A DNA stretch of 64,000 nt from Paenibacillus fonticola DSM 21315 (GCF_000381905.1 NZ_KB907249.1:211174-275173), one strand, 5' to 3'. Counted from the stretch's first letter, positions 33,354-42,321 are shown. The notes: generated by a model from the letters alone, not told the origin. Made by a program: numbers and translations.

Positions 33354-34991
33354 ATGAGAAGGGGGACGATTTTCGCACGGGTCGGAACGATAGTACTGGC
33401 GGCTGCGCTGCTTGCCTCATGCGGGAGATTAGCCGCCGATTCTCAGATTGTGGAAGGAAAGGATCGCATCGGTAGGGATGAAGGGAATGGCCAGAACGAG
33501 GGAACACTCACTTACTGGGCAGAATTGAACGGGAATGCCGCAGGAATTAAGTCAACCTTTCAAGAAGTGCCTTTCTTCCAGGAGTGGCAGCGAAAAACAG
33601 GGGTCAAGCTGACCTTTATTCAGCCTCCGTCCAACCAGGCCAAGGAGGCAATCAATGTGCTGCTCGCATCCGGAGAGCTGCCGGATATGATTGAATATGA
33701 GTGGAGCAAATTTCCGGGCGGGCCAGAGAAGGCGATTCAAGACGGATACATTTTAAAGCTGAATGATGCGATCGACCGTTATGCGCCGAATTTAAAAAAA
33801 TATTTGCGCGAGCATCCCGATATCGATAAACAGATTCGTACCGCGGACGGAAGCTATTACGTCTTCCCGTTTATTCAAGGTGATGACCGCTTGCGGACGT
33901 ATCAAGGGCCGATTCTTCGGAAGGACTGGCTGGACGAACTGGGTCTTGGCATCCCCATCACGATTGACGATTGGCACGAGGTGCTTCAAGCTTTCAAGAA
34001 AGAGAAGCAGATAGAAGCCCCCCTTACATTTTTGGGGGTTCCTTATCCTTTATTCGGCATAGAGGGCGGGGGATTCGTCGGCGCATTCGGCGTCAAAAAA
34101 GATTTCTATCTCGAGGATGGAATCGTAAAATTCGGGCCGCAGGAGCAGGGGTATAAGGAGTTTTTGGCCCTGTTCCGCGACTGGTATGCCGAGGGGCTGA
34201 TCGATCCAAACTTCGCGGCGGTCGATTCGGTGACCCAGGATGTGAGCATGCTCAGCGGGCGGAGCGGAGCGTGCATATGGAATGCAGGTGCGGGAATTGG
34301 CACATGGCTGCCGATTCTTAAGGAGAATGAGTCCGCAGCGCAGCTTGCCGCGGCTCCTTACCCTATATTGCATAAGGGAGATCAGCCGAAATTCGGACAA
34401 AGGGCCCCGGCCATCGGCTCAAGCGGTGTGGCCATATCCAGCAGCATCAGGAACTTAGAGGAAGCAGTACGCATGCTTGATTATGGCTATGGCCCGGAAG
34501 GGCATATGCTGTTCAATTTCGGCATTGAAAACTTAAGCTACACGATGAGCGACGGGTATCCGGCTTATACCGGTCTGATCCTGAATAATCCGGACAAGCT
34601 GGCGCCATCGCAAGCGCTTGCCATGTATACGCGGGCGAGCTATTTCGGGCCGTTCGTGCAGGATGTCCGCTATATGGAGCAATATTATATGCTGCCGGAG
34701 CAGAAGGAAGCGATCCGGCTATGGACGGATACCGCTGCAGCGCTTCATACGCTGCCTGCCACGCCGAAGACAGGGAAGGAAAGTGCGGAATTGTCAGTGA
34801 TCATGCAGGATGTGAGCACATTGGTGGACGAGATGTCGCTTAAAATTATTCTAGGCATCGAACCGCTCAGCGCTTTTGATGCCTACGTGGACAGGTTGAA
34901 ATCCTTGAACATTGATCGGGCCATACAGCTCCAGCAGGCAGCGTTGGACCGGTACAATCAGTCGCTTTTGGACGAAGAGATCCGCAAATAA
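33354..34991 (+). CDS. Second LplA-type sugar-binding lipoprotein
   Basis: A 545-residue solute-binding lipoprotein with lipobox LASC, paralogous to the one at 26053: the stretches around EVPFFQEWQRKTGVKL, LASGELPDMIEY, FPGGPEKAIQDGYI and the C-terminal 'LVDEMSLKIILG' region all have close counterparts there. It follows the AraC-family gene by 25 bases behind AAAGGAGGAG, so the two are probably co-transcribed. No permeases follow, so it may share the pair at 27.8-29.6 kb with a different ligand preference, or act as a sensor partner for the regulator. Both ideas are inference. Confidence 0.88.
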   Translation: MRRGTIFARVGTIVLAAALLASCGRLAADSQIVEGKDRIGRDEGNGQNEGTLTYWAELNGNAAGIKSTFQEVPFFQEWQRKTGVKLTFIQPPSNQAKEAINVLLASGELPDMIEYEWSKFPGGPEKAIQDGYILKLNDAIDRYAPNLKKYLREHPDIDKQIRTADGSYYVFPFIQGDDRLRTYQGPILRKDWLDELGLGIPITIDDWHEVLQAFKKEKQIEAPLTFLGVPYPLFGIEGGGFVGAFGVKKDFYLEDGIVKFGPQEQGYKEFLALFRDWYAEGLIDPNFAAVDSVTQDVSMLSGRSGACIWNAGAGIGTWLPILKENESAAQLAAAPYPILHKGDQPKFGQRAPAIGSSGVAISSSIRNLEEAVRMLDYGYGPEGHMLFNFGIENLSYTMSDGYPAYTGLILNNPDKLAPSQALAMYTRASYFGPFVQDVRYMEQYYMLPEQKEAIRLWTDTAAALHTLPATPKTGKESAELSVIMQDVSTLVDEMSLKIILGIEPLSAFDAYVDRLKSLNIDRAIQLQQAALDRYNQSLLDEEIRK

Positions 34992-35091
34992 GGGAAGTGC
35001 CCCCCGTGGATGATATTTAAAAAAGTTGGTATTCCCTCTAAAAGGCGTGCTATATTGTATGTATAATCTTTTACTGGAAAGGATCTCGAGG

Positions 35092-35778
35092 ATGAAGCAT
35101 ATCTACACGGGTAAAACCAAAGACGTATATGGACTTGAAGATGGAAGCTATTTACTGAAGTTCAAGGATGATGTTACGGGAGAAAATGGCGTATTCGACC
35201 CAGGCGCCAACACGGTCGGATTGACGATGGAAGGCGCGGGTAAGGCTGGGCTCCGTTTAACGAAGCATTTCTTTGAAATTTTAAAGGAAAAAGGAATTCC
35301 AACGCACTATATAGATGCTGATATCGATAATGCGACGATGACGGTAAAACCGGCAACCATGTTCGGTAAAGGACTTGAAGTCATTTGCCGCTATAGAGCG
35401 GTGGGGAGCTTCCTGCGCCGTTATGGGATGTATGCCAAAGAAGGTCAAGCCCTGGACGCTTTCGTGGAAGTGACACTTAAAGACGACGAGCGCCAGGACC
35501 CGCCGATTTCGGAGGATGCGCTGGACATGCTGGGGATTTTGTCTTCCGCCGAGTATAAAGTGCTTAAGGAACTGACGCAATCGATTGGCAATGTAGTTAA
35601 AGCTGAGCTTGCGAAGAAAGGCATCGAGCTGTACGATATTAAATTTGAATTCGGCAGAGTAGACGACGGCGCTCAAATCGTGCTCATCGACGAAATTTCC
35701 GGCGGAAATATGCGGGCCTACAAAGACGGCGAGTATGTAGAACCGTTAGCGCTGGAGAGATTAATTGTAGAAGGATAA
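35092..35778 (+). CDS. purC: SAICAR synthase (PurC)
   Basis: A 228-residue phosphoribosylaminoimidazole-succinocarboxamide synthase, which joins CAIR and aspartate with ATP in de novo purine synthesis. The N-terminal IYTGKTKDVY (ATP-binding lobe), 'VICRYRAVGSFLRRYG' (the substrate-binding V-x-x-R-x-x-x-x-G-S motif) and 'DIKFEFGR...VLIDEIS' all match. ATG 35092 follows AAAGGA by eight bases. It stands alone between terminators rather than in the usual pur operon, so it may be a second or relocated copy. Cytoplasmic. Confidence 0.92.
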   Translation: MKHIYTGKTKDVYGLEDGSYLLKFKDDVTGENGVFDPGANTVGLTMEGAGKAGLRLTKHFFEILKEKGIPTHYIDADIDNATMTVKPATMFGKGLEVICRYRAVGSFLRRYGMYAKEGQALDAFVEVTLKDDERQDPPISEDALDMLGILSSAEYKVLKELTQSIGNVVKAELAKKGIELYDIKFEFGRVDDGAQIVLIDEISGGNMRAYKDGEYVEPLALERLIVEG

Positions 35779-35815
35779 CTCGGCTGTTCATTTCATCATG
35801 AATACTAGACGCTGC

Positions 35816-35850
35816 AGAACCCGGCCTTGAACTAGGCCGGGTTCTATTAA
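35816..35850 (+). terminator. Terminator after purC
   Basis: AGAACCCGGCC (35816-35826) and GGCCGGGTTCT (35835-35845) form a perfect 11-bp stem with an 8-base loop, followed by ATTAAAA. The T run is poor, but the stem is strong. Confidence 0.75.
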
Positions 35851-35894
35851 AATAAGGTGTTAAACAGCTTCGAACCGCATTGGAAGCAAAAGGT

Positions 35895-36542
35895 CTATCG
35901 TTCCGAAGTTGTAATTGTAATCGTGTTAGTCTGCGAATCCCAGTCCACGTCTGCGTCGAAGGACTCAGCGGCAAAACGGGCCGGCACCATCGTATAGCCA
36001 TTAATAACAATTGGCTTTGCCCGCAAAGTTAGCGGCTTGTCTTGCTTTAAGGCGGCTGTGCTGTCCACAGTCAATTCCACAGTCGAGCCACCCTTGGATG
36101 CGGTGATTTTCTTCGTGGCCTGATCCCATTCCAAGTTAGCACCCAGTGCATCGAACAAGTTTTTCAGCGGAATCAGTACCGTGCCATTGACGATGACGGC
36201 TTTTTGATCCAAAGGCACGATGCTGCCATTGACGATCAATGTAATATCAATCGTGGTATATCCTTTTTTAGGAGCGGTATTTTTACTGCTTGTGCTAGTT
36301 TTGCTAGAGGAGCTTTTATTGGTTGAAGTACTTGATTTGGTGGACTTGGTTGTTGATTTGGTGCTGGAATTGTTCGTGCCGGAATTGTGATAGTGATAGC
36401 CGCTGCAAAGACCTTTCTGTTTCGATTTCTCAGAGCAATTATGTCCGCCATTAGCGTCTGTTCTGCCGGAATGGGCCAGGGCGGCAGTTTGTGCGGATAA
36501 CAGCAAAGCCAGACTGATAACCAGAGCGACAATTTTTTTCAT
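35895..36542 (-). CDS. Secreted YHYH and copper-amine-oxidase-like stalk protein
   Basis: A 215-residue secreted protein: signal peptide with a likely cleavage after ALA (residues 1-23), a YHYH motif region (about 24-55, starting HSGRTDANGGHN and including GYHYHN, with paired Cys and several His that could bind metal), a long Ser/Thr/Lys linker (about 57-95), and a C-terminal domain of the copper amine oxidase N-terminal family (stalk domain, about 100-213). AAGGAGG precedes the ATG on this strand. It probably sits in the cell wall; the target of the His-rich part is unknown. It is convergent with purC. Confidence 0.8.
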   Translation of the reverse strand: MKKIVALVISLALLLSAQTAALAHSGRTDANGGHNCSEKSKQKGLCSGYHYHNSGTNNSSTKSTTKSTKSSTSTNKSSSSKTSTSSKNTAPKKGYTTIDITLIVNGSIVPLDQKAVIVNGTVLIPLKNLFDALGANLEWDQATKKITASKGGSTVELTVDSTAALKQDKPLTLRAKPIVINGYTMVPARFAAESFDADVDWDSQTNTITITTSER

Positions 36543-36574
36543 CGTACAGCCTCCTTAGAGTCGTCATAAATTAG

Positions 36575-36676
36575 ATACTTAAGGGCTATATCGGTTTAAA
36601 GCACCGGAATGATTATGAAGTTATGAGAGATAATTTGCCGATTATTGTGGACACCATTTTTGAAATAGAGGAATAA
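36575..36676 (+). pseudogene. Possible orphan C-terminal gene fragment
   Basis: A short open frame with no start codon reads a protein-like tail (NDYEVMRDNLPIIVDTIFEIEE and then stop) just upstream of a good terminator that otherwise has no plus-strand gene to serve. It resembles the C-terminal helix of small helical proteins, possibly of the DUF86/HepT kind. The evidence is weak. Confidence 0.25.
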
Positions 36677-36693
36677 GAGTGGCAAGGATAAAT

Positions 36694-36729
36694 AACCCAA
36701 CGGTTCTGATGGACTGTTTGGGTTTTTTT
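36694..36729 (+). terminator. Terminator upstream of two-component system
   Basis: AACCCAA (36694-36700) pairs with TTGGGTT (36718-36724), followed by a run of T. It ends any transcript of the possible gene fragment and insulates the response regulator gene. Confidence 0.75.
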
Positions 36730-36825
36730 TGATCATATGAAGCCTACGGCGGATTTTGCATCACAGTGTGATAAGTGTTTTAATAGGGGGATATTGTTTT
36801 GGAACAAGCTTTTAGGGAGGACCAT

Positions 36826-37530
36826 ATGGATTTGGATAACCGCAATCATGTACTTATCGTGGAAGACGATGAACATATCAGGCGTTTTGTGGCGATTAAT
36901 TTGGAAGGAAGCGGGTTTGAAGTGTCGGAGGCGGCGACTGGAGAAGCCGCACTACAGAGCTTCACGGCAGAAAGGCCTGATGTTGTTGTGCTGGACATTA
37001 TGCTTCCTGACCAGGACGGCTTCGAAATTTTCCAGCGTTTAAGAGGAATCGACCCGGAAATCGTGATCATTTTTCTGACAGCTCGTGGACAGGATTTGGA
37101 TAAAATCAGAGGACTGGAGCTTGGAGCGGACGACTATATCGTCAAGCCGTTTAATCCGATGGAGCTGACGGCTAGAATTCGCACCGTACTGCGCCGTGTC
37201 CATAAAGCGGGAGAGGCGCGAAATAAAGTGCTGCAATCCGGCTTTATCCGGCTCGACCTGACATCCAATAAGCTGTATAAACTAGAGGATGTAATTGAAG
37301 TAACCCCTAAGGAGTTTCAGATGGTAAGGGCATTTTTGGAGCATTCCGATGTGGCTTTATCGAGAAATGAGCTGTTGAATCTGGTCTGGGGAGAAGATTA
37401 TGTCGGTGATACGAAAACGGTGGATGTCCATGTCCGGAAGCTGAGGGAGAAACTGGAGGAAGACAGCACCAGACCGCAGTTAATCGAGACGGTGTGGGGA
37501 GTCGGATATCGCTGGAGGAAGGACGATTGA
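36826..37530 (+). CDS. OmpR-family response regulator
   Basis: A 234-residue two-component response regulator. The receiver domain (about 7-120) has the acidic pocket at VEDD (residues 12-15), phosphoacceptor Asp57 (VVVLDIMLPD), the conserved Thr in LTARG and Lys in IVKPF. The C-terminal winged helix (about 135-232) ends with the typical VDVHVRKLREKL and VWGVGYRW. GGGAGG at 36815-36820 selects ATG 36826; TTG 36799 has no ribosome binding site. Its partner kinase gene starts one base after the stop, so they form a pair. Confidence 0.92.
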   Translation: MDLDNRNHVLIVEDDEHIRRFVAINLEGSGFEVSEAATGEAALQSFTAERPDVVVLDIMLPDQDGFEIFQRLRGIDPEIVIIFLTARGQDLDKIRGLELGADDYIVKPFNPMELTARIRTVLRRVHKAGEARNKVLQSGFIRLDLTSNKLYKLEDVIEVTPKEFQMVRAFLEHSDVALSRNELLNLVWGEDYVGDTKTVDVHVRKLREKLEEDSTRPQLIETVWGVGYRWRKDD

Positions 37531-37531
37531 A

Positions 37532-38929
37532 TTGGGAATACTGCAAAGGCTGGTTGGAAGCTACCTCGTTGTCATTGTGACAACGGTGATCATTTTGGAA
37601 GCTTTTCTTATTGCGGCGGTTAATTATTATTACAACTATAATATTGAACAAATTTTAACCAGCCAGGCGGAGCTTTCGGCGTCCTTTTATGAACAGTATT
37701 TTGCCGGCGGCAATTTAGAGCAGCAGGCGGAAAAATTGTTGAAGGGATTTTCGCATCATTCCGCTGCCCAGGTGCAAATTATTAGCTCATCTGGCCAGCT
37801 TATGCAGGATTCGACAGGATTACAAACAGAGAACAGCATGCTCGAATACCGGGATGTTCGCCTGGCGGCGAGCAGGGGGCAGCCTGAAACGTGGCGAGGT
37901 TATGATCCAATCGCCGAGGAAGAAGTATTGGCGGTATCCTATCCGCTGCAGGATGCAGGACATTCCATAGGCGTTGTACGCTTTGTAACCTCGCTGGCGG
38001 GTACAAAGGAAACGGTCCGGCAGATTTCCGTCCTGTTGATATCCATTGGTCTTATCGTGATTGGCCTCGTTGCTGTTGTTGGCATTTTGCTGTCCAGAAC
38101 GATTACAGGATCCATTACCGGATTGAAGCAGACCGCCGAAAAGATGGCTGAAGGGGATTTCACGGCCAGAGCCCAGAAGAGGTATCGAGACGAGTTTGGA
38201 GCGCTAGCTGATACGTTAAATACGATGGCTGTCAAAATACAAGAGCAGGATCAGCTTAAAAATGAATTCATTTCCTCGGTATCTCATGAGCTGCGCTCCC
38301 CGTTAACGTCGATCAAAGGCTGGGTCATTACATTAAAATCCGGACTGCTGACGGGAAAAGCAACGATTCAGGATGGCCTGGAAATTATCGAGTCGGAAAC
38401 AGATCGATTGACACGTCTCGTTGATGAGCTGCTGGACTTCTCGAAGTTTGAAGACGGCCGGATGGTATTAAATTATACGGCATTCCAGAGCGCAGATTTT
38501 CTGCAAAATATAGGCAAGCAGCTTCGGCCCAGAGCAGCCAGGCAAGGGATAACTCTACAGGTGCAGGCCGGGGATTCGCTCCCTGTCATTAAAGCGGATG
38601 AAAGCCGGTTGAAGCAGGTAATGATCAACTTATTGGATAACGCCCTTAAATTTACAGAACCTGGCGGTACTATCGTCATTACAGCCCGGCTTGCCGGAGA
38701 GCAGTTCATTATTACCGTCGAAGATTCAGGAGCGGGGATCGCGGAGCAGGACGTTCCGAAGCTGTTTCAGAAGTTTTATAAAGGAAACCATAGTATGAGC
38801 GGTAGCGGCCTGGGCTTATCCATTTCAGAGCAAATCATTAAGCTTCACAAAGGGGACATATCCATTGACAGCCGGTTAGGTAAAGGAACGAAGGTGACGA
38901 TCTTTCTTCCAAGAAGCGAAGAACTGTAA
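37532..38929 (+). CDS. Sensor histidine kinase
   Basis: A 465-residue membrane histidine kinase: transmembrane helix about 8-33, extracytoplasmic sensor region about 34-165, second transmembrane helix about 166-188, HAMP about 189-242, HisKA domain with the phosphorylated His252 in SHELRSPLTSIKGW, and HATPase_c with N-box NLLDNALKFT, G1 DSGAGI and G2 GSGLGLSI. TTG start at 37532 follows GGAGGAAGGA by eight bases and comes one base after the response regulator stop. The signal is unknown; a small lipoprotein gene downstream may be a target or accessory protein. Confidence 0.92.
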   Translation: MGILQRLVGSYLVVIVTTVIILEAFLIAAVNYYYNYNIEQILTSQAELSASFYEQYFAGGNLEQQAEKLLKGFSHHSAAQVQIISSSGQLMQDSTGLQTENSMLEYRDVRLAASRGQPETWRGYDPIAEEEVLAVSYPLQDAGHSIGVVRFVTSLAGTKETVRQISVLLISIGLIVIGLVAVVGILLSRTITGSITGLKQTAEKMAEGDFTARAQKRYRDEFGALADTLNTMAVKIQEQDQLKNEFISSVSHELRSPLTSIKGWVITLKSGLLTGKATIQDGLEIIESETDRLTRLVDELLDFSKFEDGRMVLNYTAFQSADFLQNIGKQLRPRAARQGITLQVQAGDSLPVIKADESRLKQVMINLLDNALKFTEPGGTIVITARLAGEQFIITVEDSGAGIAEQDVPKLFQKFYKGNHSMSGSGLGLSISEQIIKLHKGDISIDSRLGKGTKVTIFLPRSEEL

Positions 38930-39000
38930 TTTTAACTATTTCATAACCCCTTTCACAATGAAACCTTATAAAATAGGAAAAAGAAGAATTAAGGAGCGGG

Positions 39001-39546
39001 ATGCGCATGTCAAATCGGCTCATCATAAGTCTAATGGCGGTAGCATTTCTTGCATTAAGCGGATGTGCCGTGCCTTCGATGCCGGGCGAGCTGATCTCGG
39101 CCCCGAATGTTGGGGAACATGTTCATAAGGAAGATGAATTTCGGGCGAGCCTCCTAGCCTTGCTTCCGGAAGAAGCCCGGCTGCCGACAGCGTCTGACCA
39201 AGTAGAGAACAGCATTTCATACGGGGATTTGGACGGAGACGGCACAGATGAGGCCGTGGTCGTATATGAACTGGATGGGCATAACGCACGAACACTTACA
39301 GCGGCATTGCTGATGCGGAAGGAAGAAGCATGGCAGATCGTGTGGCAGATGGAAGGCCACGGCTACAGTTTGGATTATTCCGCAATTAATGATGTGGACC
39401 AAGACGGGCTTCCCGAAATTCTGTTAGGATGGTCATTAGGCGCGGATGTGAATGGACTGGACATTTATGAATGGGATCATAACACCTTGAGACTGCAGGA
39501 TAGAAGAGGTTATCATGGAAATCTCGACTTAAGCGAGATGCGATAA
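39001..39546 (+). CDS. Lipoprotein with Asp-rich VCBS-like repeats
   Basis: A 181-residue lipoprotein with lipobox LSGC (Cys22). Two calcium-loop-like motifs, DLDGDGTDE and DVDQDGLPE, each followed by a strand, resemble FG-GAP/VCBS or dockerin-type calcium loops and suggest a small beta-propeller-like or calcium-stabilised fold. AAGGAGCGGG precedes two in-frame ATGs (39001, 39007). It follows the histidine kinase by 71 bases and is closed by a terminator, so it may be co-transcribed with the two-component genes. Confidence 0.76.
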   Translation: MRMSNRLIISLMAVAFLALSGCAVPSMPGELISAPNVGEHVHKEDEFRASLLALLPEEARLPTASDQVENSISYGDLDGDGTDEAVVVYELDGHNARTLTAALLMRKEEAWQIVWQMEGHGYSLDYSAINDVDQDGLPEILLGWSLGADVNGLDIYEWDHNTLRLQDRRGYHGNLDLSEMR

Positions 39547-39559
39547 TGGAGTCAAGGAG

Positions 39560-39588
39560 AACGATTCTGTAATATGAATCGTTTTTTT
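39560..39588 (+). terminator. Terminator before rodA
   Basis: AACGATTC (39560-39567) and GAATCGTT (39575-39582) form an 8-bp stem with a 7-base loop, followed by T-rich sequence. Confidence 0.85.
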
Positions 39589-39633
39589 CAGCCTTTTTTG
39601 GGCAACACGTATTTTAAATTTAGGGGTTCAACT

Positions 39634-40803
39634 ATGACTTTTTTCGACAAGCTTAAAAAAATGGATATCGTAACTTTGCTTATTATCATATGTTTAAATA
39701 TCATAAGCACTGTGGCGATTTACGGGGCTACAGCCGGTACAAAATTGGACGGCCTGCATAAGAACAACATGCTGCTGAGTAGCTTCTCCTTGCTATTGCT
39801 GCTGACTGTGGCTTTATTTGACTATCGGATTCTTTTCGGCAAACTGATTTATATTTTATACGCATCTGGAATAGGGATGCTGCTATTTGTCCAATTTAAA
39901 GGGGAAAATATTAACGGCGCGGTACGTTGGCTAAGTATTGGTTCGCTCCAGCTTCAGCCTTCCGAGCTCGTTAAAATTTTTACCATCTTATTTGTCGCCG
40001 ATATGTTAAACAAGCGAAAAGGCAAGAAGCTGCGCTTTGTTCAGGATGTTCTGCCCATTTGCCTCGTTTTTCTGATTCCGATCGTACTTATTATGAAGCA
40101 GCCTGACTTAGGCACAGCTCTCGTCTTTGCCGGCGTACTGATCAGTATGCTGTGGATGGGAAATATTCGTATGCGGTATATGCTGCTCTTTCTAGGTACT
40201 GTGGTCATTTTAATTGGATCTGTCGTTTGGCTGTATTACATGGACAACGAGTTGCTCTCCAAAGTAACCAAGCCCCACCAAATGGCAAGAATACAAACAT
40301 TTCTTGATCCGGCGAGTGATCCCGACAAGTCCTGGCATGTGAAAAATTCAATGCTGGCGATCGGCTCCGGAAGCTTGACTGGTGATGACGGCTACTTTTT
40401 GGAGCAGGGTTATATCCCTTATGCCTACTCCGATTCTATTTTCGTAGTCATCGGTGAGAAATACGGCTTTTTAGGCTCGGCCGTACTGCTTCTGCTGTAT
40501 TTTTCCCTCGTTACCCGGTTGATTAATGTTGTTATTGGCAATAAAGAGCTTGCCGGCTCCTATGTTGTCATCGGCATTATTGCTATGTTTGTTTTTCAAA
40601 TTTTCGTCAACATCGGGATGCATATTGGCCTGGTTCCTTTGACGGGGATTTCACTTCCTTTTATTAGCTATGGCGGCAGTTCACTGATTACAAATATGAT
40701 TGCAATCGGGATCGTATTAAGTGTGAGTCTGCATAAGGCTGAACCAGCAATGAATATTCCGGAATTAGCGGGAGCGACTGAAAAAGAGAGGACAGAAATA
40801 TGA
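39634..40803 (+). CDS. rodA: RodA/FtsW/SpoVE glycosyltransferase
   Basis: A 389-residue SEDS-family protein, the peptidoglycan glycosyltransferase that works with a class B penicillin-binding protein in cell elongation, division or sporulation. About ten membrane helices are seen; diagnostic motifs are 'GAVRWLSIGSLQLQPSELVKI', the 'KPHQMARIQTFLDP' loop that carries the catalytic region, and 'PLTGISLPFISYGGSS'. I favour RodA-like because of the loop and neighbours, but the SEDS branches cannot be separated surely by eye. ATG 39634 follows AGGGG; 39574 lies in the terminator. Its stop overlaps the PAP2 gene start (ATGA). Confidence 0.87.
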   Translation: MTFFDKLKKMDIVTLLIIICLNIISTVAIYGATAGTKLDGLHKNNMLLSSFSLLLLLTVALFDYRILFGKLIYILYASGIGMLLFVQFKGENINGAVRWLSIGSLQLQPSELVKIFTILFVADMLNKRKGKKLRFVQDVLPICLVFLIPIVLIMKQPDLGTALVFAGVLISMLWMGNIRMRYMLLFLGTVVILIGSVVWLYYMDNELLSKVTKPHQMARIQTFLDPASDPDKSWHVKNSMLAIGSGSLTGDDGYFLEQGYIPYAYSDSIFVVIGEKYGFLGSAVLLLLYFSLVTRLINVVIGNKELAGSYVVIGIIAMFVFQIFVNIGMHIGLVPLTGISLPFISYGGSSLITNMIAIGIVLSVSLHKAEPAMNIPELAGATEKERTEI

Positions 40804-41492
40804 AACAGATTTATAAGCCTTTTCGCTTGAATCCATACATTTTGATTTGGGGTATCGTATCGTTAGCCGGCTTCAGTATAATGGCCTTTATAGCGACTCG
40901 CCAGCCGATGAATTCCATTGACCTGAGCATCGCCGCATGGGTGCAGGGCTACGAAAATGAACATTTGACGGGCATCATGATGCTGTTTTCTACACTTGGG
41001 TCGGTTAGGTTTTCCATCCTTATTATGAGTATGGCCATGGCTGTATTATTTTTCGTATTGCAGCACCGAATGGAGCTATTGTTTCTGGCAGCGAGTTTGG
41101 GCGGAGCAGCCCTTATGAATAAAATATTGAAATTGGGGTTCCAGCGGGAAAGACCGCTCGTGCACCGTTTAATCGAGGAAACGGGGTACAGCTTTCCTAG
41201 CGGTCATGCGATGGGTGCTTTCGCCTTATATGTTGCGCTGACCTTCCTTCTATGGCGTCATGTCCGTTCCAGATCCGGGCGGATCCTCCTTATTGTGCTC
41301 AGTTGCATGATGATATTCATGATTTGTGTCAGCCGAATTTATCTTGGTGTTCACTATCCAAGCGATATCATTGGCGCTTTACTGGCCAGCGGATTATGGT
41401 TGACGGTGATGATCGGTATTTTTCAGTGGTATGCGTGGTATACAGGCCGCTCCACCTTATTATCCAGACCTAAAACTCCAGGCAGCCGTTAA
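40800..41492 (+). CDS. PAP2-family membrane phosphatase
   Basis: A 230-residue PAP2 phosphatase with about six membrane helices and the three active-site motifs: 'KLGFQRERP' (K-x6-RP), 'SFPSGHAMG' (PSGH) and 'SRIYLGVHYPSD' (SR-x5-H-x3-D). Members recycle undecaprenyl pyrophosphate or dephosphorylate phosphatidic acid-type lipids. Being translationally coupled to rodA fits a role in lipid-carrier recycling for cell wall synthesis, as with BcrC or YbjG-type enzymes; that specific function is inferred. Confidence 0.9.
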   Translation: MKQIYKPFRLNPYILIWGIVSLAGFSIMAFIATRQPMNSIDLSIAAWVQGYENEHLTGIMMLFSTLGSVRFSILIMSMAMAVLFFVLQHRMELLFLAASLGGAALMNKILKLGFQRERPLVHRLIEETGYSFPSGHAMGAFALYVALTFLLWRHVRSRSGRILLIVLSCMMIFMICVSRIYLGVHYPSDIIGALLASGLWLTVMIGIFQWYAWYTGRSTLLSRPKTPGSR

Positions 41493-41580
41493 TGGGGGCA
41501 GCGCTTGGACGCGCTGCGTGCATCGTCAATCCGAATTCGTTATAATGATAGGAAAAGGAACAAGCAGGAAGGGAAGCCGA

Positions 41581-42321
41581 ATGAGCGAACGACAATTAGA
41601 GCAGCTAAAAAAAATGCGCAACGAGATCACCCGATTTTTATTAAGCTACAAATTTGCCTTGGACGAAATGGAGACGAAAATCGAAATTTTAAAAGAGGAG
41701 TTTGAGTCTCTGCACGATTATAGTCCTATTGAGCATACCAAAACCAGGCTGAAATCACCGGAAAGCATAATGAGCAAACTGTATCGCAAGGGCGGGGATT
41801 TCTCCTTTGAATCGATTAAAGAGACGGTAAAAGATATTGCCGGCATGCGCATAACGTGTTCTTTTCTATCTGATATTTACCGGGTAAGTGATATGCTGCA
41901 GAAGCAAAGTGATTTGAAGGTGCTTGAGGTGAAAGATTATATTAAAGAGCCTAAACCAAATGGTTATAAGAGCTTGCATCTGCTTATTGAAGTACCGGTA
42001 TTTATGTCCGACCGGGTGGAGTCTGTCTGCGTCGAAGTCCAAATTCGAACGATCGCGATGGATTTTTGGGCCAGCCTGGAGCATAAAATTTTTTATAAAT
42101 ATAATCAGTCCGTTCCCCAGCGGCTGCTGCAGGAGTTGAAGGAGGCGGCGGATACAGCGGATGAGCTGGATCATCAAATGGAACGCTTAATGAATGAAGT
42201 CCAGACGATCAAACATTCGCATGAGGACAATTCCCACGAAGATTTGACCAGTATCATTATAAATAATCAAAAATTAAATTTGCCTCGGGCATTAATAGAC
42301 GTACTAGGCAAACAAGAATGA
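41581..42321 (+). CDS. relP: Small alarmone synthetase RelP-like
   Basis: A 246-residue GTP pyrophosphokinase of the small alarmone synthetase class, making (p)ppGpp from ATP and GDP/GTP. It resembles B. subtilis YwaC (RelP) more than YjbM (RelQ): PIEHTKTRLKSPESI, 'VKDIAGMRI', 'KDYIKEPKPNGYKSLHLLIE', and EVQIRTIAMDFWASLEHKI all correspond. GGAAGGGAAG precedes ATG 41581; the longer frame from 41431 runs into the PAP2 gene. A TATAAT box at 41541-41546 may give it its own promoter, placed 89 bases after PAP2. In B. subtilis ywaC responds to envelope stress. Confidence 0.87.
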   Translation: MSERQLEQLKKMRNEITRFLLSYKFALDEMETKIEILKEEFESLHDYSPIEHTKTRLKSPESIMSKLYRKGGDFSFESIKETVKDIAGMRITCSFLSDIYRVSDMLQKQSDLKVLEVKDYIKEPKPNGYKSLHLLIEVPVFMSDRVESVCVEVQIRTIAMDFWASLEHKIFYKYNQSVPQRLLQELKEAADTADELDHQMERLMNEVQTIKHSHEDNSHEDLTSIIINNQKLNLPRALIDVLGKQE

